Assembly (NCBI GenBank): GCA_035656335.1
Contig: DASRSS010000331.1
Coordinates: 1 to 7,958 of the forward strand
Direction: 5' to 3'
DNA: 7,958 bases
From: DASRSS01 sp035656335
GTDB lineage: Bacteria > Actinomycetota > Actinomycetes > Mycobacteriales > Jatrophihabitantaceae
Part shown: piece after piece, positions 1-5,564 of the stretch
How the letters are laid out: each line of letters opens with the position of its first letter
Position numbering within the stretch: position 1 is the stretch's first letter
Position numbers and translations under genes: made by a program
Notes under the pieces: generated by a model
What the model was told of the DNA's origin: nothing
Database searches by the model: none
What the model saw: only the letters and a program-made list of their open reading frames with translations

Positions 1-2
1 CC

Positions 3-866
3 GGCCGCCGGCTCGGTGCCGACGCGTTGCTGTCGGCCGTGACCGCCGGGGCGTTCCTCGGCGCGAACTGCCCGCGCGGCGCGATCGTGTACGACGTGCG
101 GCACGAATTGCGGCCGGCTCAGTTCTCCCGCGGTCGTCGGCTGGTCCGCAGGATCTCGTACGGCTGGACGTTCCGCCGCGCGGACGCGCTGTTCTGCATC
201 TCCGAGCGCACCCGGCAGGACGTCCTGTCCACGCGGCCGGGCCTGGTTGGCAAGACGCACGCCACGCTGCTGGGCGCCGATCACGCGGCCGCCTGGCACG
301 CCCCACCGGATGCGGCAGGTGACCGCTACGTGCTGGCGTTCGGACACTTCCCGAACAAGAACCTCGGTCGCGTGCTGCGGGCGTGGCAGGCGTGCGCGCC
401 GCACGGGGACGTCCGGCTGCGCGTGTGCGGTCTGCCGCCGGACGCCCGGGCCGAAGCGGAGCGGACCGTGGCGGAGCTGGGACTCGGGAACTCGGTCGAG
501 CTGCTCGGCTGGCTCGACGACGAGCAGTTCCGCTCGGTGTTCGCCGGGGCGGCCGCGGTGCTGTTCCCGTCCGACTTCGAAGGATTCGGCCTGCCGGTGG
601 TGGAGGCGATGCTGCTCGGCATCCCCGTCGTCGTCTCGACGGATCCGGCCCTGCTGGAGGTGAGCGGTGGTCACGCGGTCGTCGCCGCCGACAGTCGGCC
701 GGAGACGTTGGCCGCGGCGATCGACACCGCGCTGCGGCGTTCGCCGGAGGCCATCGAGGCGGCAAGGGCACACGCGCGGACGTTCACGTGGGCACGGATG
801 GCCACGCAGGTGCGCGACGTTCTCACCCGCCCGGCCGGGAAACGGCTCACGTCAGCGAGACGGTGA
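3..866 (+). CDS. Glycosyltransferase family 4 (GT-B fold), 5'-truncated by window edge
   Basis: The frame is open from base 3 to a TGA at 864-866, giving 287 codons. A family 4 enzyme usually has about 350-400 residues, so roughly 70-100 N-terminal residues probably lie upstream; the TTG at 27 is unlikely to be the true start. The end of the acceptor domain is visible (YDVRHELRP, then ADALFCISERTRQDV, the 'sensed as suspicious neighbour' strand-helix typical of GT4). The donor domain starts near AFGHFPNKNLGRVL and contains LELLGWL-like and FPSDFEGFGLPVVEAM segments. The two glutamates of EGFGLPVVE form the E-x7-E motif that contacts the nucleotide-sugar donor. No signal peptide or membrane segment is visible, so it is probably cytoplasmic or peripheral at the membrane, working on a lipid-linked glycan. 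The sugar donor cannot be read from the sequence; glf downstream makes galactofuranose only one of several options. It leads a plus-strand block with the methyltransferase and glf. Confidence 0.9.
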   Translation, partial: GRRLGADALLSAVTAGAFLGANCPRGAIVYDVRHELRPAQFSRGRRLVRRISYGWTFRRADALFCISERTRQDVLSTRPGLVGKTHATLLGADHAAAWHAPPDAAGDRYVLAFGHFPNKNLGRVLRAWQACAPHGDVRLRVCGLPPDARAEAERTVAELGLGNSVELLGWLDDEQFRSVFAGAAAVLFPSDFEGFGLPVVEAMLLGIPVVVSTDPALLEVSGGHAVVAADSRPETLAAAIDTALRRSPEAIEAARAHARTFTWARMATQVRDVLTRPAGKRLTSARR

Positions 867-946
867 CGTCCCGATCACATACGGTGACCTCGAAACAGGA
901 CAGGCACCGAGCATTCGTAGACGCCGAAGCCGCGCCCGCGGCATTC

Positions 947-957
947 GAGGACAGGAT
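947..957 (+). promoter_or_regulatory. Ribosome binding site deciding the start at 962
   Basis: A purine-rich stretch GAGGACAGGAT lies just upstream of GTG 962, with AGGA (953-956) five bases from the start codon. This is the best Shine-Dalgarno match near any candidate start of the methyltransferase, so it favours 962 over the GTGs at 863 and 884. Confidence 0.5.
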
Positions 958-961
958 CGCC

Positions 962-1654
962 GTGAAGCAGAATTTCCGCACCCGCCTCAAGTCGACCGTG
1001 GCGCGCGTCGGGGTCGACAACACCCGACTCGACGTCCTGTTCAACCTGGCGAAGGTGGAGACGTGGCGTCGCGAGCACGTGCCGGCCGACTGCCCGGTCT
1101 TCGACCTGCGGACCGACATGTACGACTACCTGCAGGCCAAGCACATCGGCACCGACCCGATCGACTATCTCGAGTTCGGCGTCTACGAGGGCGGCTCGAT
1201 CGCACGTTGGGCCGAGCTCAACACCCACGAGGCTTCCCGGTTCGTCGGCTTCGACACGTTCGAAGGCCTGCCCGAGCAGTGGCAGCGGATCAACGACAAG
1301 ATGCAGCGCTCGACGTTCGACACCGGCGGGGCCGTGCCGCAGATCGCCGACGACCGCGTCGAGTTCGTCAAGGGCCTGTTCCAGGACACCCTCGGCGCGT
1401 TCCTCGCGTCCTTCCAGCCGCGGTCGCGCCTGGTGATGCACTGCGACGCGGACCTCTACTCGTCCACGCTGTACGCGTTGACCAAGTGCGACGACCTGCT
1501 CGTCCCCGGCTCGATCGTGATCTTCGACGAGTTCTCCTCGGTGCTCAACGAGTTCTCGGCGCTCGCGGACTACTGCAGCGCGTACCGGCGCTCGTACGAG
1601 GTGATCGGCGCGACGTCCGAGTACTTCGCGCAGATCGCGATCCGAATGAACTGA
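962..1654 (+). CDS. TylF/MycF-like SAM- and metal-dependent O-methyltransferase
   Basis: 230 residues from GTG 962. SAM motif I is YLEFGVYEGGSI (about residues 69-80), followed by the acidic loop FVGFDTFEGLPE (94-105) and the family signature HCDADLYSST (160-169). VIFDEFSS follows at 186-193. In MycF and TylF, aspartates in the last two segments bind Mg2+ and position the sugar hydroxyls; here D162, D164, D189 and E190 fit, with the usual final Asp-Asp reading Asp-Glu. Known members methylate sugar hydroxyls, so an O-methylated sugar in the glycan is the likely product. Start choice: GTG 863 overlaps the glycosyltransferase stop (GTGA) and would add 33 residues, but about 9 of those 33 codons end in A or T, against 2 of the first 33 from 962, and the extra sequence has no family features. 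A ribosome binding site precedes 962. If 962 is right, 867-961 is a short spacer. glf follows after 13 bases. Confidence 0.88.
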   Translation: MKQNFRTRLKSTVARVGVDNTRLDVLFNLAKVETWRREHVPADCPVFDLRTDMYDYLQAKHIGTDPIDYLEFGVYEGGSIARWAELNTHEASRFVGFDTFEGLPEQWQRINDKMQRSTFDTGGAVPQIADDRVEFVKGLFQDTLGAFLASFQPRSRLVMHCDADLYSSTLYALTKCDDLLVPGSIVIFDEFSSVLNEFSALADYCSAYRRSYEVIGATSEYFAQIAIRMN

Positions 1655-1667
1655 CGGGCAAGCGCAG

Positions 1668-2855
1668 ATGCCAGAGCCGGATGTCGTAGTCGTCGGCGCG
1701 GGGCTGTTCGGCCTGACTACGGCCGAGCGCTGCGCGGCGCAGCTCGGCCTGCGCGTGTTGCTCGTCGACAGGCGCGAGCACATCGGCGGGAACGCGTACA
1801 GCGAGCGCGAGCCGACGACCGGCATCGAGGTGCACAAGTACGGCGCGCACCTGTTCCACACCTCGAATCGGCGGGTGTGGGAGTACGTCAACCGGTTCAC
1901 CAGGTTCACCGGCTATCAGCACCGGGTCTTCGGCCGCTACCGCGGGCAGGTGTACCCGCTGCCGCTCAACCTGGGCTTGATCAACGCGTTCTTCGGCAAG
2001 GCCTACACGCCGGAACAGGCGCGGGCGCTCATCGCCGAACAGGCCCGCGAGTACGACAGCGCGACCGCGTCGAACCTGGAGGAGAAGGCGATCAGCCTGA
2101 TCGGCCGTCCCCTGTACGAGGCGTTCGTGAAGGGCTACACCGCCAAGCAGTGGCAGACGGATCCGACCGAGCTGAGCCCGGACATCATCACCCGCCTGCC
2201 CGTGCGCTACACCTTCGACAACCGGTACTTCAGCGACACGTACGAAGGCCTGCCGACCGACGGCTACACCGCCTGGCTACAACGGATGATCGACCACCCG
2301 AACATCGAGGTGCGGCTGGGTACCAACTTCCTCGACCCGTCTGACGGGCTGTTCGAGAAGTACCGCGGCATGGTGCCGATCGTCTACACCGGCCCGATCG
2401 ACGAGTACTTCGCTCACAGTGAGGGACGGCTGTCGTGGCGGACCGTCGACTTCGAGTCCGAGGTGCTGGACGTCGACGACTACCAAGGCACGGCGGTTAT
2501 CAACTGCAACGACCTGGACGTGCCCGCCACCCGGGAGCTGGAGTTCAAGCACTTCCATCCGGAGCGGTCCTACCCGGCCGGCCGGACGGTCGTCGTGCGC
2601 GAGTACTCGCGCTTCGCCAAGGAGGGCGACGAGCCGTACTACCCGATCGGCACGGCCGAGGATCGCGCCATGCTGCTGCGCTATCGCGAGCTCGCCGCCG
2701 CGGAACCGGGCGTCCTGTTCGGCGGACGGCTGGGCACCTACCAATACCTGGACATGCACATGGCGATCGCATCAGCGCTGACGCTGGTCGACAACAAGCT
2801 CGCGCCCCACTTCGGTGGCGGCGCCCGGCTGGACGGCGGGACCGTCGCGAGCTGA
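1668..2855 (+). CDS. glf: UDP-galactopyranose mutase
   Basis: 395 residues, the usual bacterial length. This FAD enzyme interconverts UDP-galactopyranose and UDP-galactofuranose in the cytoplasm and supplies Galf for surface glycans. The N-terminal Rossmann dinucleotide motif is VVVGAGLFG (7-15), followed by RREHIGGNAY (35-44) and HKYGAHLFHT (56-65). The substrate region contains GYTAKQW (156-162, the stacking Trp), RLPVRYTFDNRYF (176-188, including the conserved Arg of PVR) and YEGLPTDGYT. TGPIDEYF (241-248) and the C-terminal FAD segment GRLGTYQYLDMHMAIASAL (353-371) complete a full-length, apparently intact enzyme. The ATG at 1668 is placed directly before the Rossmann strand; its ribosome binding site is poor, and the 13-base gap after the methyltransferase suggests co-translation in one operon. 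The stop lies only 18 bases from the stop of the opposite-strand sulfotransferase, with no clear terminator between them. Confidence 0.97.
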   Translation: MPEPDVVVVGAGLFGLTTAERCAAQLGLRVLLVDRREHIGGNAYSEREPTTGIEVHKYGAHLFHTSNRRVWEYVNRFTRFTGYQHRVFGRYRGQVYPLPLNLGLINAFFGKAYTPEQARALIAEQAREYDSATASNLEEKAISLIGRPLYEAFVKGYTAKQWQTDPTELSPDIITRLPVRYTFDNRYFSDTYEGLPTDGYTAWLQRMIDHPNIEVRLGTNFLDPSDGLFEKYRGMVPIVYTGPIDEYFAHSEGRLSWRTVDFESEVLDVDDYQGTAVINCNDLDVPATRELEFKHFHPERSYPAGRTVVVREYSRFAKEGDEPYYPIGTAEDRAMLLRYRELAAAEPGVLFGGRLGTYQYLDMHMAIASALTLVDNKLAPHFGGGARLDGGTVAS

Positions 2856-2873
2856 CGGAGCCCTATCGGCCGG

Positions 2874-3935
2874 TCACACCGACCAGGTCGCGAACGAGTT
2901 TCCGGTCAGCGCCCGCAGCTCGTCCACCTCACCCTGCAGCGACTCGCGCAGCGCGGCGACCGCCCGCGGTGACAGCTCCGGCGCCGGAACGCCGGTGCGC
3001 AGATGCTGGTGCGCGAGCCGGCTGGCCAGGCTGCGGTGCCGTTCGGGCAGCCGGTGCAGCGCGCGGACGAGCGGGCCGCGCCGCAGCGCCATGACCCAAC
3101 CGGGGAAGGTGCGCTTGTCGTCGCGGGTGTTCAGCCGGCGGAAGTCGGCGGCGTCCAGATCCGGACGCTCGAGGTCGAGGAAGTCGAACACGCTGCCGAC
3201 GACGGCAACCGGGTCGGCAGCGAGGTCGGCCAGGTCGATCACCGTGATGCGGTCGCGGTCGAACCGGCGCAGGAACTCGCGCAGCTGGCTGGCGTACCGG
3301 CTGGACGCCACAAGCCAGTTGCCGGGGTCGTCGGCGTCCGCCACCTCGACCTCGAGCGGCCTGCTCACCGCGCGCCACTGCAACTGCTCGGCGTACTCGG
3401 CGAGAATTCGTTCCACCGGATCGCGCACCAGATAGATCAGCCGGGCGTCCGGAACCAGATCGGCCATGCGGTCGACCACTCCCGGAAAGCACGGCCACTT
3501 CGAGTAGAACGGCGTCGACTCGACGCGGTAGCGCGTTCCGGTCGCGAAGTTGTCCTGGTACTGCCCGATCCAGGTGCGGCAGTCGGGGTCCTGGAAGAAG
3601 CGCAGCTCCTTGTCCCGCGACGCCGCGACCTCCGGGTGCAGGGCGAGATAGCTGTGCATGCTCGTGGTGCCGGCCTTCATCGCGCCGACGATCACCACGT
3701 TCGGCATGCGATCCGGGTCCGGCGTGGTCGGTTCGGGGTCCCGCCGCGGTCGGCGATCTCGCGGATGAATGCGCGCCGAGCACAACGGGCAAACGTCCCA
3801 CGGCTCGCCGCGAGAGCGCAACGCCCAGCCCGTGCGGCGCAGATCGTCCGGAGTGTTGATCGTCAGAACGGGCGGGAAGCACAGGTCGCACTGGATCGAC
3901 ACCAGCCCCCGCGGGAGCTCGGCAAGAACCGTCAT
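2874..3935 (-). CDS. PAPS-dependent carbohydrate sulfotransferase with N-terminal zinc-ribbon-like domain
   Basis: 353 residues from ATG 3935-3933. It would transfer sulfate from PAPS to an acceptor, probably a sugar. The catalytic domain (about 77-353) has the 5'-phosphosulfate loop VGAMKAGTTS (83-92, K87), then DKELRFFQDPD (108-118), which resembles the KE-x-x-FF motif whose Glu is the catalytic base in heparan-sulfate-type sulfotransferases, then ESTPFYSKWP and the 3'-phosphate motif YLVRDPVERILAEY (168-181). The Arg at 171 is present, but the Ser normally eight residues later is Ala (179). Before this domain lies a segment with CDLC (16-19) and CPLC (49-52), the spacing of a small zinc ribbon, joined by a Pro/Arg/Asp-rich linker (about 58-76). 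Start choice: ATG 3935 overlaps the upstream methyltransferase stop as ATGA, favouring coupled translation; GTG 3968 is possible, and ATG 3707 would give a bare 277-residue sulfotransferase. No signal peptide or membrane segment is visible. Confidence 0.88.
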   Translation of the reverse strand: MTVLAELPRGLVSIQCDLCFPPVLTINTPDDLRRTGWALRSRGEPWDVCPLCSARIHPRDRRPRRDPEPTTPDPDRMPNVVIVGAMKAGTTSMHSYLALHPEVAASRDKELRFFQDPDCRTWIGQYQDNFATGTRYRVESTPFYSKWPCFPGVVDRMADLVPDARLIYLVRDPVERILAEYAEQLQWRAVSRPLEVEVADADDPGNWLVASSRYASQLREFLRRFDRDRITVIDLADLAADPVAVVGSVFDFLDLERPDLDAADFRRLNTRDDKRTFPGWVMALRRGPLVRALHRLPERHRSLASRLAHQHLRTGVPAPELSPRAVAALRESLQGEVDELRALTGNSFATWSV

Positions 3936-4699
3936 CGAGGCCGCATCTGCGTAGGCGAGGCCATCCACGGGTGCAGCTTGGCCAGGTCCTTGCGGATCGT
4001 GGCGGCGAAGATGTTGCCCTGCCGGCCCGCCACCTTGTTCAGCAACCGCTGGCCGGCGAGGAAGGTCCGCTCAGCCCGCGCGTCGCTCAGGTGCAGCTTG
4101 CGCTGCAGCACCGCGGACGCCGCCCTGCCCTGGCCGAGATTCCATTCCGTGTGGATCTCGATGGGAATCTCGTACGCCGGGTCGAACGACGCGACCGCCT
4201 TGGTCAGCTCGCGACGCGTCCAGCGGTACACGAAGTTGGGCACGCCCGTGCCGTCGACGCCACCGGATTCGTAGCCACCGTCGATGACCGCGGGAAGTTC
4301 GTGCCAGGACACCACACCGGCGCGAGTCGCCAGTCGCATCATCGCGGAGTCCTGGTTCTCGACGAGCAGCACGGTCTTGGCCGCGATCCGGTACATCTCG
4401 TGCAGCGCCTCGTGCGGTCGCGAACAGTGATGCAGACCGGAGTGGCCGATCACGTGGTCGAAGCTGCGCGACTCGTACGGCATCTCGTGCGCGTCGACGA
4501 CGGCGCCGTCGATCGCGCTGCTCGGGCTGTCCGGCGCGATGTTGACGAACGTGCAGTTCGTCAACCCGACCTCGCCGCAGACCAGCTCGTCGAACGTGCC
4601 GGCGAACTGCACCAGGACGCTGTCGTCGCGCGCGATGACGCCGTCACGGATGTGGCCTCGGAGCAGGTTCGCGAAGGTGCTCGCACCCGGTTCGACCAT
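3932..4699 (-). CDS. Class I SAM-dependent methyltransferase (Methyltransf_11-like)
   Basis: 255 residues from ATG 4699; a GTG one codon upstream (4702) is equally in frame. The core reads DSVLVQFAGTFDE (26-38, motif I position), VDAHEMPYESRSFDHVIGHSGLHHCSRP (68-95, the motif II/III region with the typical 'lPf.d.sFD.v....lhH' pattern), then a helix leading to TVLLVENQDS (109-118). Motif I is degenerate: the usual Gly-rich D-x-G-x-G is replaced by V-Q-F-A-G-T-F-D. Methyltransferases with a similar VLVxxGGxxD-type loop exist in polysaccharide loci, so it may still bind SAM, but this is not certain. The acceptor is unknown. It is the first gene of a minus-strand pair; its TGA overlaps the ATG of the sulfotransferase, suggesting the two enzymes act on the same product. 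It is divergent from the acyltransferase gene. No signal peptide or membrane segment is seen. Confidence 0.82.
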   Translation of the reverse strand: MVEPGASTFANLLRGHIRDGVIARDDSVLVQFAGTFDELVCGEVGLTNCTFVNIAPDSPSSAIDGAVVDAHEMPYESRSFDHVIGHSGLHHCSRPHEALHEMYRIAAKTVLLVENQDSAMMRLATRAGVVSWHELPAVIDGGYESGGVDGTGVPNFVYRWTRRELTKAVASFDPAYEIPIEIHTEWNLGQGRAASAVLQRKLHLSDARAERTFLAGQRLLNKVAGRQGNIFAATIRKDLAKLHPWMASPTQMRPR

Positions 4700-4704
4700 C
4701 ACAT

Positions 4705-4712
4705 CTCACTTC
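4705..4712 (-). promoter_or_regulatory. Ribosome binding site of the minus-strand methyltransferase
   Basis: On the minus strand GAAGTGAG precedes ATG 4699 by five bases. It is a partial Shine-Dalgarno match and is the reason for choosing 4699 (or the adjacent GTG 4702) as the start. Confidence 0.4.
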
Positions 4713-4731
4713 GTCGCTGCGGCATGCGGGG

Positions 4732-4737
4732 ATGCTA
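4732..4737 (-). promoter_or_regulatory. Possible -10 box for the methyltransferase-sulfotransferase pair
   Basis: Minus-strand TAGCAT fits the actinobacterial -10 pattern TAnnnT and would start a transcript around 4725, giving a leader of about 26 bases before ATG 4699. No convincing -35 box is seen at the right distance, so this is a weak call resting on the -10 and the divergent gene arrangement. Confidence 0.3.
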
Positions 4738-4849
4738 CCGAGCTTGCGTGCGGCGCGCCCCTGGAACGGTTCGCGGTCCGCGACGCGGCCGCAGTCGGCC
4801 CGGAGCGGATTGGTCGACCGGCCGAGAGGCGTTACCCGGCCGCCGTGTG

Positions 4850-4855
4850 TAACCT
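4850..4855 (+). promoter_or_regulatory. Possible -10 box for a leaderless acyltransferase transcript
   Basis: TAACCT fits TAnnnT and ends seven bases before GTG 4863, the distance expected if transcription starts at or next to the first base of the start codon. No Shine-Dalgarno sequence lies before that GTG. The box is partly covered by an inverted repeat, GTTAC (4831-4835) and GTAAC (4849-4853), which might be an operator or chance. Confidence 0.4.
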
Positions 4856-4862
4856 CACGCGA

Positions 4863-5525
4863 GTGCGCCAAGCCCTGACGACGCTGGTCTTCCTGCTGCC
4901 GCCGAGCCGCCTCAAGGTGACGCTGCTCAACCGGCTGGGACACGACGTCCACCCCACCGCGCGGATCGGCATCTGCTTCGTCCAGCGCGTCGATCGGTTC
5001 GAACTCGCCGAGGGCGTCCTGATCAACCACTTCAACGTGTTCCGGGACCTCGCGCTGGTCCAGCTGGGCAGGGGATCGCGGATCTTCATGTTCAACTGGA
5101 TCCTGGGCGACTCCGGCTACGAGCCCGGCATGTCCGAGGGGGAGAACCGGCGGACGCTCCGCATGGGTTCGTTCTCGCACATCATCAGCCACCACTACCT
5201 GGACTGCGGCGCAGGGCTGCTGATGGGCGACAACTGCTGGATCACGGGCATCCGGAGCACCGTCCTGACGCACGCCTTCGACCCGGTCGCCGGCACCATG
5301 CTGCTCGAACCGGTGACGCTCGAGGACGGCTCTGTGGTGGCGACCTGCTGCACGCTGCTGCCGGGGACGGTCGTCGGGGCGCGCGCGTTGGTAGGCGCGG
5401 GGTCGACCACATGGACGGGGCAGCAGGTGGTAACCGAGACCCTGAGCGGCGGCGTGCCGGCCCGTCGGCTGACGCCGATCACGATCTCGCCCGAGGCGTA
5501 CAACCGGGCGCGGTTCGACAGCTGA
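4863..5525 (+). CDS. Left-handed beta-helix (hexapeptide repeat) O-acyltransferase
   Basis: 220 residues from GTG 4863 (226 from GTG 4845). Members of this group transfer acetyl or other acyl groups from CoA to sugar hydroxyls or amines in glycan assembly. After a hydrophobic N-terminal stretch (LTTLVFLLPPSRLKVTLLNRLG), imperfect hexapeptide turns begin with VHPTARIGICFVQRV and continue through FELAEGVLINHFNVF and VQLGRGSRIFMFNWI. A central loop (about GDSGYEPGMSEGENRRTL) interrupts the coil; then MGSFSHIISHHYLDC and LLMGDNCWITGIRSTVLTH follow. SHH and THAF supply histidines near the usual catalytic site. The last coils (VTLEDGSVVATCCTLLPG, then TVVGARALVGAGSTTW) have the classic 'svV...t.LpGt.vG..a.vgAgs' form, followed by the GGVPARRL tail. 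Codons upstream of 4845 do not resemble the family. It is divergent from the methyltransferase and convergent with the flippase. Substrate unknown; O-acetylation is an inference. Confidence 0.85.
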   Translation: MRQALTTLVFLLPPSRLKVTLLNRLGHDVHPTARIGICFVQRVDRFELAEGVLINHFNVFRDLALVQLGRGSRIFMFNWILGDSGYEPGMSEGENRRTLRMGSFSHIISHHYLDCGAGLLMGDNCWITGIRSTVLTHAFDPVAGTMLLEPVTLEDGSVVATCCTLLPGTVVGARALVGAGSTTWTGQQVVTETLSGGVPARRLTPITISPEAYNRARFDS

Positions 5526-5540
5526 TCGCCGGAGCAGGTT

Positions 5541-5564
5541 CCGGGTTCAGCCCCGGCTGTTCTT
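5541..5564 (+). terminator. Weak hairpin terminator between convergent acyltransferase and flippase genes
   Basis: In the 38-base gap between the two stop codons, CCGGG (5541-5545) can pair with CCCGG (5552-5556) across a six-base loop, TTCAGC. A flanking CAG/CTG pair could extend it across a three-base bulge. The following CTGTTCTT is moderately T-rich on the plus strand. The stem is short, so this is a possible intrinsic terminator mainly for the acyltransferase transcript. Confidence 0.35.

Noticed and set aside
383..961. Upstream extension of the TylF-like methyltransferase frame inside the glycosyltransferase gene
   Set aside because: The translation is low-complexity Arg/Gly-rich sequence that overlaps clear glycosyltransferase motifs in another frame.
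875..1909. 344-codon open frame on the minus strand opposite the TylF-like methyltransferase and glf start
   Set aside because: It is antisense to two well-supported genes, has no recognisable motif, and long antisense frames are expected where codons end in G or C.
3966..3968. GTG as start of the sulfotransferase gene, 11 codons upstream
   Set aside because: It would overlap the methyltransferase by 37 bases and lacks a ribosome binding site; the ATG at 3935 forms a classic four-base overlap.
3003..4274. 423-codon open frame on the plus strand opposite the sulfotransferase and methyltransferase
   Set aside because: Composition is Arg/Ala/Val-rich with no domain pattern, and it lies over two genes with clear motifs and an ATGA junction; it is a GC-driven shadow.
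4539..4844. Upstream extension of the acyltransferase frame to an ATG inside the opposite-strand methyltransferase
   Set aside because: Those residues show no acyltransferase features, overlap the divergent gene and its promoter region, and a better start with a -10 box lies at 4863.
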